A stretch of DNA of 64,000 nt from RGIG7213 sp045544195 (GCA_045544195.1 JAZPYO010000011.1:1-64000), one strand, 5' to 3'. Counted from the first letter of the stretch, positions 1 through 8,519 are shown. Notes: generated by a model from the sequence alone, not told the origin. Numbers and translations are program-made.

Positions 1-248
1 ATATCGAAACACAGTTTTTTATGCTTGCACTTGCATTTAATGTTGAAAAACTGTGCAACAAACGAAAAAACGGACGTTTTGGACAAGATTTGTTTCCTTT
101 GAAAACCGGATAACGGTACTTTACAATCAAATATCACGGTTAAAAAAACGAGGATTTTCTCCCTGTCTTTTAGTTTTACACTTTTTAGCCCTGCAAAAGG
201 CTTTTTTCTTTTATCAAACCTATTTTTTTATATACTTTCTGCAAAACA
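1..248. other. AT-rich stretch with no convincing gene
   Basis: No supported gene is visible here. A 75-codon open frame at 53-280 lacks a ribosome binding site, has a low-complexity hydrophobic composition and runs through the terminator hairpin that follows, so I do not call it. The window edge cuts whatever lies further left. Confidence 0.5.
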
Positions 249-294
249 TGACAAAGGCCGGCTCAATTTCCTCTACTTGAGCCGGCCTTTGTCA
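249..294. terminator. Long perfect hairpin, probable bidirectional terminator
   Basis: An 18-bp perfect stem (249-266 with 277-294) encloses a 10-nt loop. It lies just beyond the stop codon of the spoIVB 3' fragment, where a terminator for that reading direction would be expected. The flanks are only moderately T-rich, so termination is inferred from stem strength and position. Confidence 0.7.
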
Positions 295-331
295 TATATA
301 AATTTTGCTGTCATATGATTGCATCTTTGCT

Positions 332-454
332 TTATTCCGATGCCTTGAGCATATTTTCAATGAAGATTCCGTAGCCCTTAGTCGGGTCGTTTACAAGCAC
401 GTGAGTGACTGCACCGACGAGCTTGCCGTTTTGTATTATCGGGCTGCCTGACAC
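332..454 (-). pseudogene. spoIVB 3'-end fragment (outer copy)
   Basis: Translated on the minus strand this gives the last ~40 residues of a SpoIVB-type S55 peptidase: SGSPIIQNGKLVGAVTHVLV, then NDPTKGYGIFIENMLKASE and a stop. It matches the C-terminus of the intact SpoIVB at 8572-9759 residue for residue except for conservative changes, while the DNA differs at roughly a quarter of positions. Homology begins exactly at the GMSGSP active-site motif; upstream of it the sequence is unrelated. It cannot be functional alone, since the PDZ domain and most of the peptidase are missing. It looks like a target-gene 3' end carried in or left behind by a mobile element. Confidence 0.85.
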
Positions 455-495
455 GAGTGTGTCCATATAGGACCAACACTCTTCTACATATAAAA

Positions 496-532
496 ACAAA
501 TAGCAGCAAGCTCTCAGCCTACTGCTATTTGT
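496..532 (-). terminator. Terminator of the glycan-use operon
   Basis: An 11-bp stem (496-506 with 522-532), read on the minus strand, is followed by a T-rich tract. It lies 60 bp after the stop of the TPR reading frame at 594, so it probably ends the minus-strand operon that starts at 5887. Confidence 0.7.
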
Positions 533-593
533 ATGGTCCAAATATATTGGTTAATACGGAATCAACCGCATTTTCTAACAAAACGGCATCAAT

Positions 594-2444
594 TTATTTG
601 ATCTTATCAAATGCAAAAATACGAAAATCGTTGGGATTAAGCTTGCGCGCAGTCGCTATGCAAGCTTCTGCCTCAGCAATTTTGCCATACCCTAAAAGGG
701 CGAATGCCTTGAGTATTGAACCGTCGCACAGATTATTCTTTTCAATGTCGTATTCAAAAGGCATGGGAGACGGAGAACCAACACCATAGTAGGTGCGCAG
801 ATCCTTATTGACGATAAGATTATCGGCAACCTTGATCATTTCTTCAAGGACCGCATTTGCCATATCATATTGTCCCAATTCCTTAAGAGCCAAGGCGCGG
901 AAGAGTGAAAGCTCGGAAACAGCAGCTTTGTATATTGCCGCCTGTTCGTATGCTTGCTTTTCCTGCTCGGTCTTACCTGTTTTGGCATACAGTTTTGCAA
1001 GATAATAGAAGATGTGTGCTTCTTGATTAAAGAAGGTTTTTGCTTCGCCATAGGATTTTGGCATATTTACGCCGTTCATAAAGATCTGCTCGGCTTCTTC
1101 GTATTTGCCTGCCCCAGTCAGTTCTTTACCGTACAGCGTGTGCATCCATGCATGCTGCTTGGTCAGCTTGCCCTCGCCGCCCTCATATATGTGAAAGTGC
1201 TTTGCAGCAGCCATATCGATAGCGGTCCTGAAATCTCCTTTCTGGCAAATCATTGTCAGTTTATCAAGATAACAGTCGTCTCTTTCCGTGAGCAATTGGG
1301 AGTATTTTTCGTACACTGAGAGCCTTTCCTCAATAGGGCAGTTCATGTTTTTCAAAAGCTGCTCGTATTCCAAAAGCAAGCGTGGATCGTCGCTCTTGAA
1401 TTCCAAAGCCTTTTCCATACAAGTGCGTGCGCGTGCCGCATCATTTGCTTTGTCAAAATAGTAGAGCGACAGATTTCTCCACGCTTTTCCGTGGGTAGGA
1501 TCGTTGGCAACGCAGTTTTTCCAAGCCTTTGCGGCATCTGCATAGCGGAATTTATCGTAACAGAGACATCCAAGATAGTAGTAGGCGTTGGCACCGCTTG
1601 CATCTGTGTCGATCGCATTCTTCAAAACAAGAATATCCTCAAGACGAGACGGGAAGCAATAGCCTGTCTTGCATGCGTTTGCGGATTTGACATGTTCGGT
1701 TCCGCATCTGCCAAGCTGTTTTTCGCAGTACGCTTGATAATAACCAACCAACGGATAAGAGCCATCCGCAAGAGCCAGTGTGTAGAGTGCATCCTCCCAG
1801 AGTCCTGCCTTCATGTAGTCAATGGCCACGTCGATCATATTTTCTGCTTTGAAACGGAACTGCTCAAGCTTTGAAGAATTGTCGGTGTAGTGAGAATACT
1901 CTATTTTGGCAAACAAGTCGAGAAGGTCGTCCTTTGTATTCTCCTCGGCATAGGGTCTCGCGCACTCGCATCCCAAATGACGCAAAATTGCCGCCTTGAG
2001 ATTTTGTGCCTTGGTGTGTCCTTTATTCAAACCGAGCGATTCATCTACTTTTTCAAGAGCCGACTTGAAATCGCCCATCTTACAATCAAGGCACGCCAGT
2101 TCAAACATTGCTGCAGAGCGATGGTTATAGTTCCATGCCGCGCGGTAGAGGATGTCGTATGCTTCTTTATTTCGACCAAGATAGGTCAGAGCGATACCCT
2201 TGAGATAGAATGCCTCGGTATCGGTAGGGTGTTGATTACGGCAGGTTAAACGCTTGATAGCAATGTCGCAGTAGTCTATACACTTTTCAAACTCACCGTT
2301 CTTTAGGCAAAGACGCCCCATAGATGTATTGCAGCGTATGTCGCCTTTATCTCTGCGAATGCCTTCCAAATAGTAATTTTCGGGGCGGTAGTTGTGCTGC
2401 TTGTATTGCTCCAAATGATAGCCGTTGATGTAAAGCTCCTCCAC
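594..2444 (-). CDS. TPR-repeat half of a split DUF5107 protein
   Basis: This 616-residue frame is almost entirely tetratricopeptide-like helical repeats (for example YYYLGCLCYDKFRYADAAKA and WRNLSLYYFDKANDAARA). The repeats are typical of the C-terminal half of large DUF5107 proteins found in carbohydrate-use loci. Its apparent start lies inside the preceding gene and has no ribosome binding site. The two frames join if one G is removed from the five-G run at 2460-2464: the N-terminal product then continues ...KRPSEIETVEELYINGYH. I therefore read 594-3837 as one gene of about 1,080 codons broken by a single-base frameshift. The frameshift may be a true mutation or a sequencing error. The molecular role of DUF5107 proteins is not something I can state. 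Confidence 0.8.
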   Translation of the reverse strand: MEELYINGYHLEQYKQHNYRPENYYLEGIRRDKGDIRCNTSMGRLCLKNGEFEKCIDYCDIAIKRLTCRNQHPTDTEAFYLKGIALTYLGRNKEAYDILYRAAWNYNHRSAAMFELACLDCKMGDFKSALEKVDESLGLNKGHTKAQNLKAAILRHLGCECARPYAEENTKDDLLDLFAKIEYSHYTDNSSKLEQFRFKAENMIDVAIDYMKAGLWEDALYTLALADGSYPLVGYYQAYCEKQLGRCGTEHVKSANACKTGYCFPSRLEDILVLKNAIDTDASGANAYYYLGCLCYDKFRYADAAKAWKNCVANDPTHGKAWRNLSLYYFDKANDAARARTCMEKALEFKSDDPRLLLEYEQLLKNMNCPIEERLSVYEKYSQLLTERDDCYLDKLTMICQKGDFRTAIDMAAAKHFHIYEGGEGKLTKQHAWMHTLYGKELTGAGKYEEAEQIFMNGVNMPKSYGEAKTFFNQEAHIFYYLAKLYAKTGKTEQEKQAYEQAAIYKAAVSELSLFRALALKELGQYDMANAVLEEMIKVADNLIVNKDLRTYYGVGSPSPMPFEYDIEKNNLCDGSILKAFALLGYGKIAEAEACIATARKLNPNDFRIFAFDKIK

Positions 2445-3837
2445 TGTTTCGATCTCTGAGGGGGCGCTTTACAGGTTCCCGAACATCTATCGGTGTTTTC
2501 TGTCCTCTTTGGTAAGGGGTATAGGAGATCAATTCCTTGCCGTCGCATGAGGTAAGGGAAACGGTAAGTTTAGAAAAATCTGCATCGTTCAGCGGCAGAG
2601 TCTTCATATAGGCGGCAGTAGGATCAAGGTCTGCCGTTTCGGCAAAGAGGATATTGTTGCCATCTGTAACCTTTATTACAGAATCCTTGAACGTGCCCGT
2701 TACGTTGAAGCCGATAAAGAGGTCGTCTCCTCTTTGCTCCATGTTCATTGCCGCATCGATAGAAGCGTTCTTCAGTTCTCCGATATCGCGGATGGGATAC
2801 CAATACTGCTCAAATTCCTTGGTCTCATAAGGAGAGATCCAAGTGAAGTCAGGTTGATTATCGGTGTAAACGCCTGTCATTAGTTCGATGTAAGGTCCGT
2901 TTTTATCGGTGAGGTTTGAACACCACATATCACCAAAATCGCCGATGCCCCAGTGCCACATCTTCTTGCCCGGCGAGATATGATGGTTTGCCACGGTTGC
3001 GATTCCTTTGTTGATCCCTGTGTCGTAGCCTGCGATATAATCCATGTCGGACTGTCCTTGCGAGATCAGATAGGAAGACGGGACCTTTACGGCATCGTAG
3101 TGGGAAAGGTCGGTGCCTTCACCAAAATTGTAAGGGCGCGCGGTTTTATAGATGCCCTTGGCAATAGGCCACTCCAAAACGGCGCGGCGGTCATGGTCAT
3201 TTACCCATTCACAGTCGGGCGGAAAAACGGTACGATAATCATTATTAACAGGAACTGCGAGATTTGCCCACCACATAAAGAGCTGAGGGAGGGCGGTACG
3301 ATTGTAAACTCTGACCTTTGCCTTGATATAGCTTCTGCCTGCGTCCACGGTAATTCCCGCCATGCCCTTCATGCGGTTCATGGGTTCAACCTCACCCGTC
3401 CAGACAGTCTTGCCGCCGTCGGCGTTTTCCTCAACCACAGCCTCTAAGGGCATATAGGTGGTAGGACGGTGATGCTGAGGCCAGTTGAATTCGATTCCGC
3501 CCGAGATCCAAGGGCCTGCAATCCCAACGAGCGCAGGCTTTACCACCTCATTATAGTAGATAAAATCGTAGTTGCCTACCTTATCCAATCCTCGCAGGAT
3601 TTTTCCGCCAAGCGCAGGAACGACTTGTGTTTTGATATATTCGTTTTCAATGGTAAAAACGTCGTATTCTACATCGGTTTTGGTGTCGCTAATTCCATCG
3701 GAGTAAGGAATGGGATAAATCCTTCCCGATGCGCCCTGATAAGGCTTATTCTCAAAGAACATAGGCAGATCGTGTGCCGCCTTTGGAACGTAGGTTGGAA
3801 TGATTTGTTTCTTTTTTTCAGCGCTGACTTTTTTCAT
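2347..3837 (-). CDS. DUF5107 domain protein, N-terminal half (frameshifted)
   Basis: The 496-residue frame carries the DUF5107 domain over about residues 20-440. It resembles galactose-mutarotase-like sandwich proteins, with many aromatic residues in motifs such as GGIEFNWPQHHRP and MWHWGIGDFGDMW. Start 3837 has a GAGG ribosome site. The last ~35 residues are out of frame after the five-G run at 2460-2464 and are not authentic. The gene is third in an operon with a glycoside hydrolase and an aldose epimerase, so a role in handling an imported or released oligosaccharide is likely; the exact substrate is unknown. No signal peptide is visible, suggesting a cytoplasmic protein. Confidence 0.85.
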   Translation of the reverse strand: MKKVSAEKKKQIIPTYVPKAAHDLPMFFENKPYQGASGRIYPIPYSDGISDTKTDVEYDVFTIENEYIKTQVVPALGGKILRGLDKVGNYDFIYYNEVVKPALVGIAGPWISGGIEFNWPQHHRPTTYMPLEAVVEENADGGKTVWTGEVEPMNRMKGMAGITVDAGRSYIKAKVRVYNRTALPQLFMWWANLAVPVNNDYRTVFPPDCEWVNDHDRRAVLEWPIAKGIYKTARPYNFGEGTDLSHYDAVKVPSSYLISQGQSDMDYIAGYDTGINKGIATVANHHISPGKKMWHWGIGDFGDMWCSNLTDKNGPYIELMTGVYTDNQPDFTWISPYETKEFEQYWYPIRDIGELKNASIDAAMNMEQRGDDLFIGFNVTGTFKDSVIKVTDGNNILFAETADLDPTAAYMKTLPLNDADFSKLTVSLTSCDGKELISYTPYQRGQKTPIDVREPVKRPLRDRNSGGALHQRLSFGAIQAAQLPPRKLLFGRHSQR

Positions 3838-3867
3838 TGATATACCTCAATATTTATATCGTAACAA

Positions 3868-4794
3868 TTATATTTTCTCGAAAAAAATTCTCGAACAGTA
3901 GGTCTTACTCTCTCCGATTTTCAAAAAGTCAAAACCTGCTTCATCTCTTGAAAAGGGAGAATTCTGACAGCCCGCAAGACAGGTCTGCGGTTCAAGACAA
4001 ATATATCCGTCATTTCCGCCGTTGTAGATCAGACGGAATCCGTATTTTTTATCGTTTTCATAAACCATTCGTAAGCCTTTTTCCACATCGGTCAGTGACA
4101 TTTTTCCTTGCCCTTTGTAGTGGCGGCTTGTCTTTTCCTCAAAAGGCTTGTAAGTACCCTCGACCAATGCATCCGACGTAGCATCGAATTCGGGCTTTAC
4201 ACCGGTAGGAAGATAATTTATCTCCATATTTCGCTCGTATTCCTCGGATATGTCGGCAAAAACACGAATATCTTCAGGACGGCTGTTATTGGTAAACAGA
4301 GTATTAAACGTTGTGTGAAATCCGAGAAACAGCGGCATATTGTGCTCCGACAGATTGGTGATTATTACCGTGTGATAAAAACCATCGTCTTTCAATTCGT
4401 ATTCCATCACGATTTCAAACGAGTGAGGAAAGAAGAGATACGGTGATTCTGCTGTTGCAACATAGCGGCATTTAACCTTGCTTTCACAGATATCGATTGG
4501 CTCAAATTTCGTTCTGTGAAGTTCACCGTGCAGATGACAGCCTGTTGAAGGCTCATTGATTGGAAACACGTATTGTCTTTCCTCAAACTCAAATGTGCCG
4601 TTTTCGATTCGATTGACAGGGAACAGAATCGGCATTCCGTAAAGATACGGATTGTCAAGCTTCACACATTCGGGTGGCTCGCGCAGCAACGTTGCATGAT
4701 ATCTTTTATTGCGCAGAGAAATGCAGTTTGCCCCATGGAACAGATCAATAACAGCACTCCAAGCATCTCTCTCGAGCTTAATCAAGCGTTTCAT
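3868..4794 (-). CDS. Aldose 1-epimerase family protein
   Basis: A cytoplasmic protein of 308 residues with the mutarotase fold signatures: MPILFPVNRIENG near residue 55, HLHGELH near residue 85 (substrate-binding histidines), and FHTTFN around residue 160. Family members interconvert alpha and beta anomers of aldoses so that downstream enzymes can use them. I place the start at 4794 (MKRLIKLE), which has GGAG nine bases upstream; an ATG eight codons earlier has none. The gene overlaps the end of the upstream glycoside hydrolase by 17 bp, indicating translational coupling. The sugar is not identifiable from sequence. Confidence 0.85.
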   Translation of the reverse strand: MKRLIKLERDAWSAVIDLFHGANCISLRNKRYHATLLREPPECVKLDNPYLYGMPILFPVNRIENGTFEFEERQYVFPINEPSTGCHLHGELHRTKFEPIDICESKVKCRYVATAESPYLFFPHSFEIVMEYELKDDGFYHTVIITNLSEHNMPLFLGFHTTFNTLFTNNSRPEDIRVFADISEEYERNMEINYLPTGVKPEFDATSDALVEGTYKPFEEKTSRHYKGQGKMSLTDVEKGLRMVYENDKKYGFRLIYNGGNDGYICLEPQTCLAGCQNSPFSRDEAGFDFLKIGESKTYCSRIFFEKI

Positions 4795-5887
4795 TTTTTG
4801 ACGCTCCATATTCCGCATCTGCCAATTTGCAAAAGTCCTTGATCAAGGCGATCTCTTTCGGATCATAGGGGCGATGGTTGGGACGGTAGAGATCATGGAA
4901 CCATTTGGTGAAATCCACCTCTGTAGCAGTGCCTTTCTCGTATTGTTGCCATGTTCCTTCCCACGGTTCGTAGGTCTGGTATTTTCCTGCCACAAAGCCC
5001 CAATTATAGCAGCCGATCTTTTCTAAATAGAAGAGAGGGAACAGAGAGAATACATCATTCCCTAAGCAACGACCCAGCCATTCGGTATTCAGAATGGGGC
5101 GTCCTTCGTTTTTTAGGCGTTTGATGATCTTCACATGCTCATTGTAGTCTTTGTAAAAATGGTAGGAAATAATGTCCGAGTTATCAAGGGCATATTGTTC
5201 TATCTCATCCAATGGAATATTTTCATCACCTTTTATTTTGAATAATCCCGTGGTCAAGGGCTGTGACGGATTGATTTTTCGTACGAGCTCAAAGAGTCTT
5301 TTAAGGTTAGGCAAGGTGATATCTTGTCTGCGGCTGTTACCGGGCTCATTGTAAATGTCCCAAACGCAGATTCGCTCGTCATTTTTGTACTTTGTAACGA
5401 TCTCTGTGACCATTTTGAAATAATCCTCGCGGCAGATCGGATCGTCAAGATAAAAGTGAGGGGCAGGTTCAGCGTGAGAACCGTGCTGCGAGTGTTTTTT
5501 TCCTCCATGATAACCCCAATCGTACTGTTGCTCTCCAATATAGGGCATCTTCCAGCGTTCTGTTTTGGGAGGCATACAGTCGTTGGCGAGAACGATCATG
5601 CAGGATATGCCATATTTTGCGCAAAGGGAGAGATAACGGTCAAAGCGTTGCATAAATCCGTCGTGCTCTTCTTTCCAAACCACGTACTCGAGTATCAGAC
5701 GAACGGTGTTAAAGCCCGTTTCCTGCATCAGTTTTAATTCTTCCTCGGTTGTTTTGAAGCGTTCCTCGAATCCGAGCTCCTGCCACTGATCGATCCGGTT
5801 GGCGCAGTCTGCGCTCATGTAATTGCAACCTCTGAACCAGGGACGCCTATTGTACCACTCCCAAGCTTTTTCTTTAGTCCATCTCAT
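4778..5887 (-). CDS. Glycoside hydrolase, clan GH-A (GH5-like)
   Basis: A 369-residue TIM-barrel protein. CVWDIYNEPGN near residue 180 has the Asn-Glu pair of a clan-A acid/base site, and PILNTEWLGR near residue 260 supplies the nucleophile glutamate. Aromatic residues lining the barrel (WEWYNRRPWFRGCNY at the start, GCYNWGFVAGKYQT late) fit sugar binding. No signal peptide is present, so it probably cleaves short oligosaccharides in the cytoplasm. The start at 5887 is set by AGAGGAG eight bases upstream; longer frames would run into the divergent regulator gene. It is the first gene of the operon with the epimerase and DUF5107 genes. Similar proteins are often labelled beta-1,4-xylanase, but the substrate is not proven by sequence. 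Confidence 0.8.
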   Translation of the reverse strand: MRWTKEKAWEWYNRRPWFRGCNYMSADCANRIDQWQELGFEERFKTTEEELKLMQETGFNTVRLILEYVVWKEEHDGFMQRFDRYLSLCAKYGISCMIVLANDCMPPKTERWKMPYIGEQQYDWGYHGGKKHSQHGSHAEPAPHFYLDDPICREDYFKMVTEIVTKYKNDERICVWDIYNEPGNSRRQDITLPNLKRLFELVRKINPSQPLTTGLFKIKGDENIPLDEIEQYALDNSDIISYHFYKDYNEHVKIIKRLKNEGRPILNTEWLGRCLGNDVFSLFPLFYLEKIGCYNWGFVAGKYQTYEPWEGTWQQYEKGTATEVDFTKWFHDLYRPNHRPYDPKEIALIKDFCKLADAEYGASKNETLD

Positions 5888-5911
5888 GATAATCACTCCT
5901 CTCATACGATC

Positions 5912-5958
5912 ATTATATCTTTGCGGCGATTGACAAACAAGCCAATGCATGTCATAAT
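5912..5958. promoter_or_regulatory. Divergent promoters between the GH operon and araC-type gene
   Basis: On the plus strand TTGACA (5930-5935), 17 bases and CATAAT (5953-5958) drive the regulator. On the minus strand TATAAT (5912-5917) sits 17 bases from a weak TTGTTT and would drive the hydrolase operon. The -35 regions overlap, so regulator binding would affect both directions, and the weak -35 of the operon promoter fits a need for activation. Confidence 0.65.
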
Positions 5959-5983
5959 ATAGCCAAAAGGTTAGGTGGTGTCG

Positions 5984-6754
5984 ATGAAGTATCAACTTGA
6001 AAATTTCAAAGGAAGCTATGATTTTCGTTGCAATTTTCATGATGGTTGGGAGATGGAAAGCCATCTTCACGAATATAGCGAGCTGCTATATTGCCAAAGT
6101 GGCGATTGCGAGGTGGTGGTGAACGGGCGGCTTATAACGTTGCCGCAGAAGCACCTGATCTGGTTGCCTCCCAATTATATCCATCAATATCGGGCAACGG
6201 ATGCACAATTGATTTGTGCAGTCTTCTCTAAGGATCATATCCCTGCCTTCTTTCATTTGCTCGGTAATAAAAGGCTAAAGGTGGCTCCGGTGGCTGCAGA
6301 GGAACTGGAGGCGCTTCTTGAACGTCTTCCCTTCATGAAAGAGGAGGGCTCATTGCAGATCAGTGGTTGCTTGAATCTGATCGGTGCAAAGGTAATGAAG
6401 CAGTCGGCATGGGAGCAAGAGTGTGTTGCCGATGAGCTCCTTTATCAAAAAGTTATCACCTATCTTTCTACCCATTTTCGGGAGGATATCTCATTAAAAA
6501 GTGTTGCACGGAGTTTTGGCTATAATGAAAAATATCTCTCCCATAGCCTCCATTCCTTAACCGGTATTCATTTCAGTAAGCTTCTCTCCCTCTATCGCAT
6601 TGAGTATGCGCAAAAGCTTCTGCAGGAGCAGTCGCTTGCTATTTCTCAAATTGCCACGGAGTGTGGTTTTTCAGCGATCAATACCTTTAACCGCACCTTT
6701 AAGGAAGCGGTCGGAAAGACCCCTCTTGAATACAGAAAAGCATCCCGATTTTGA
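5984..6754 (+). CDS. AraC-family transcriptional regulator
   Basis: A protein of 256 residues. Residues 1-~120 form a cupin-like sensor (HLHEYSELLYCQSGDCEVVV, LPQKHLIWLPPNYIHQY). The last ~100 residues hold two helix-turn-helix motifs with the family signature IAQIATECGFS-type run (here ISQIATECGFSAINTFNRTF) and GKTPLEYRK. Start 5984 is chosen for AGGTGG just upstream. It is divergent from the glycoside hydrolase operon and is probably its sugar-responsive activator, the usual arrangement for this family. The gene ends in a hairpin that overlaps its stop codon. Confidence 0.9.
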   Translation: MKYQLENFKGSYDFRCNFHDGWEMESHLHEYSELLYCQSGDCEVVVNGRLITLPQKHLIWLPPNYIHQYRATDAQLICAVFSKDHIPAFFHLLGNKRLKVAPVAAEELEALLERLPFMKEEGSLQISGCLNLIGAKVMKQSAWEQECVADELLYQKVITYLSTHFREDISLKSVARSFGYNEKYLSHSLHSLTGIHFSKLLSLYRIEYAQKLLQEQSLAISQIATECGFSAINTFNRTFKEAVGKTPLEYRKASRF

Positions 6755-6763
6755 TCGGGATGC
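6740..6763 (+). terminator. Terminator of the AraC-type gene
   Basis: A ten-base-pair stem with a 4-nt loop overlaps the regulator's stop codon. The following tract is only mildly T-rich. Its symmetric form could also stop minus-strand transcription arriving past the spoIVB fragment. Confidence 0.6.
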
Positions 6764-6768
6764 CTTTG

Positions 6769-6892
6769 CTATTCTGTTGCTGAGAACATATTTTCAATAA
6801 AGATGCCGTAGCCGCGGGTGGGGTCATTGACAAGGACATGGGTGACTGCGCCGACTATCTTACCGTCCTGCAATATGGTTGAGCCCGACAAG
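6769..6892 (-). pseudogene. spoIVB 3'-end fragment (inner copy)
   Basis: The minus strand reads LSGSTILQDGKIVGAVTHVL, then VNDPTRGYGIFIENMFSATE and a stop, the C-terminus of SpoIVB. Compared with the intact gene, the motif GMSGSP has become LSGST, with homology starting at the active-site serine codon as in the outer fragment. The DNA is clearly diverged from both other copies, so it is not a recent duplication. There is no start codon or upstream domain. It is read as a displaced gene end marking the boundary between two inserted cargo blocks. Confidence 0.85.
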
Positions 6893-6903
6893 TTTGATGT
6901 TCA

Positions 6904-6916
6904 TTAGGGACAACAT
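6904..6916. repeat. 13-bp direct repeat, left copy
   Basis: The sequence ttagggacaacat occurs here, just outside the inner spoIVB fragment, and again at 8532-8544 just downstream of intact spoIVB. The pair brackets the small cargo block. A related sequence, taggaccaacac, lies at the same distance from the outer spoIVB fragment (469-480). These could be element-end or recombinase sites; this is inference. Confidence 0.45.
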
Positions 6917-6959
6917 TTTTGCTTATTCGACAGCGTTTTTGAAAAACAACGAAAAATGT

Positions 6960-7592
6960 TCATTCTTCGTCGGTCACCATCGTAAAAATGTTGCCATGCG
7001 GAGGTTGATCTTCATTATTCATTGCAATATAGAATAAGTCTTTTTGATTATAGAGTTTGATGGTATGCGTATTTAAAAGATTAATAATTAAAATTCCCCA
7101 TTCTGTAATCTCATTCCATACTTTAGAATACTCATTATCGATATCCGCATTGGTCATTTTCAGAGGATTTTCATGCAGGAATTTTCCACATCTTTCATAT
7201 ATACGTACAAACTTTTCTTTCGTTAAGTAATCGTCAGTAATATCATTCCATTTGGATTTATCAGCAGGATCAATTACTATTGGCTTTGGAAAAAAATCAG
7301 GATGTATTCTTTCGATGTCTGCTAAAATCAAACGTGCATTCCACATAGCGCCAATGTTATTTAGATGCTCTTCGTAAACATCCTGATCAGAGATTAATGC
7401 AGACAAGGCTATAAGTTCCAGTATTTTTCTTATCTGTAAAACACAAAACTCAATGTTTGTCATCTTGAAGGTGGTCTTAGTTTTACCAGACTGAATATCA
7501 CGAATAGAACGTAGTCTCCACTTAATGATTTGCATGTTACGCAGGTAAAGTTTCTGTAGTTCTGTTTGGCGTACTAATTCTTGGCTACCCAT
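6960..7592 (-). CDS. Hypothetical protein, helical, in cargo block
   Basis: A protein of 210 residues that I do not recognise. It appears soluble and mostly alpha-helical, beginning MGSQELVRQTELQKLYLRNM, with a conserved-looking central region (FCVLQIRKILELIALSALIS) and GKFLHENPL. It ends in an acidic tail. There is no signal peptide or membrane segment. It lies 13 bp after the 133-residue unknown gene upstream, so the two are probably co-transcribed. Both sit in the block between two spoIVB 3' ends, pointing to a horizontally acquired function. The DNA is more AT-rich than surrounding host genes. Confidence 0.65.
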   Translation of the reverse strand: MGSQELVRQTELQKLYLRNMQIIKWRLRSIRDIQSGKTKTTFKMTNIEFCVLQIRKILELIALSALISDQDVYEEHLNNIGAMWNARLILADIERIHPDFFPKPIVIDPADKSKWNDITDDYLTKEKFVRIYERCGKFLHENPLKMTNADIDNEYSKVWNEITEWGILIINLLNTHTIKLYNQKDLFYIAMNNEDQPPHGNIFTMVTDEE

Positions 7593-7605
7593 TCGAAACT
7601 CCTTA

Positions 7606-8007
7606 TTATTTTAATAAATACTTTTTTATGTATATGAACCAGAACTCAATTTGGGCTACACATTCCTTTATACCACCGTCAACAGTCATAGATTCATATA
7701 AGTTTTCCATATACATAATAAATTGCTTGTTTCCCTGCAACTTAACCTTTCCAACAAAGCCACCATTATGGTAATAATCATAATCAACATTTATTGTTCC
7801 ATTAGCCAGCCTTGTGAAAGTATACTTCTGTGGATCAAGATTATATTCCTCGCTTTTGGCAAACAACTCCTCAATGAAAGCTTTTTCCTCGTCGGTAACT
7901 TCATATACTTTACTTGGAGGATTTGTTTTATACTTGATTGTATAATTATATTCCTTCTTTGCTATTCTTCTTTCATTTTTCTTCCGAAACAAACCGAATA
8001 GTGCCAT
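7606..8007 (-). CDS. Small hypothetical protein in cargo block
   Basis: A protein of 133 residues starting MALFGLFRKKNERRIAKKEY, a short amphipathic and strongly basic N-terminus. The rest has alternating strands (YTFTRLANGTINVDYDYYHN, GFVGKVKLQGNKQFIMYMEN) and a C-terminal aromatic helix. I recognise no family. The start has AGG-containing sequence a few bases upstream. It precedes the 210-residue unknown by 13 bp. A role as a pair with that gene is plausible, but no toxin or immunity motif is visible. Confidence 0.6.
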   Translation of the reverse strand: MALFGLFRKKNERRIAKKEYNYTIKYKTNPPSKVYEVTDEEKAFIEELFAKSEEYNLDPQKYTFTRLANGTINVDYDYYHNGGFVGKVKLQGNKQFIMYMENLYESMTVDGGIKECVAQIEFWFIYIKKYLLK

Positions 8008-8089
8008 GGATAACCTCCAGATGAATTTGTTTTTGTAAATTATACCACATTTTCATGAACTTTTCTACGCAATACACCATCAGATGCGC

Positions 8090-8464
8090 TTAATCGCCGT
8101 CTTTCCACAAATCAGCATGCCGTTTCTCATACCCCGCAATACTAATAATCACCAACACGCCATACCCATTCCGAATGATGCTGATCGGTTCATTGGTATC
8201 AAAGCAAAGTGCAGACACCTCACCAGTGTTTTTGAGTTCCTTAATCGTGATCGTTTTCGGGATGGATGCGAACTCTCTCTGAATATCAAGTTTCCCATCC
8301 TCCTTGCGATAGCGCAGATATTCATCAAAGAACTCACTGTCCATAATTACCAGCTCCGGCGTGCCGTTGCGAGTGACAAAGACAGGTTCTCCGCACTCCT
8401 GACAAAACTCAACGATACTTGTTGTGTCTTTCAAAAAAGTTAATGGTACAAATTTTGCCATCAT
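8090..8464 (-). CDS. Tandem Phd/YefM-like antitoxin-type protein
   Basis: A protein of 124 residues containing two successive Phd/YefM-like folds. Residues ~6-50 (LTFLKDTTSIVEFCQECGEP, then PVFVTRNGTPELVIMD) and residues ~68-115 (ITIKELKNTGEVSALC, then PISIIRNGYGVLVI) repeat the same pattern of helix, helix, two strands and the xxRNGxxxLVI core. Proteins of this family bind operator DNA and neutralise a RelE- or Doc-type toxin. The start at 8464 has AAGGAG five bases upstream. No recognisable toxin follows: the next two genes are unknown, so either one is an unfamiliar toxin or this is an orphan regulator. Confidence 0.75.
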   Translation of the reverse strand: MMAKFVPLTFLKDTTSIVEFCQECGEPVFVTRNGTPELVIMDSEFFDEYLRYRKEDGKLDIQREFASIPKTITIKELKNTGEVSALCFDTNEPISIIRNGYGVLVIISIAGYEKRHADLWKDGD

Positions 8465-8519
8465 GATTTCTCCTTTTTCTGTCTTAATGTTGTCCTTATT
8501 ATGGACTTACCAAATAAAT

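Noticed and set aside
53..280. Open frame of 75 codons at the left edge
   Set aside because: No ribosome site, biased composition, and it runs into the terminator hairpin.
332..541. An independent 69-residue protein at the outer spoIVB fragment
   Set aside because: Its N-terminal part is read from a hairpin terminator; only the SpoIVB tail is meaningful, so it is a remnant.
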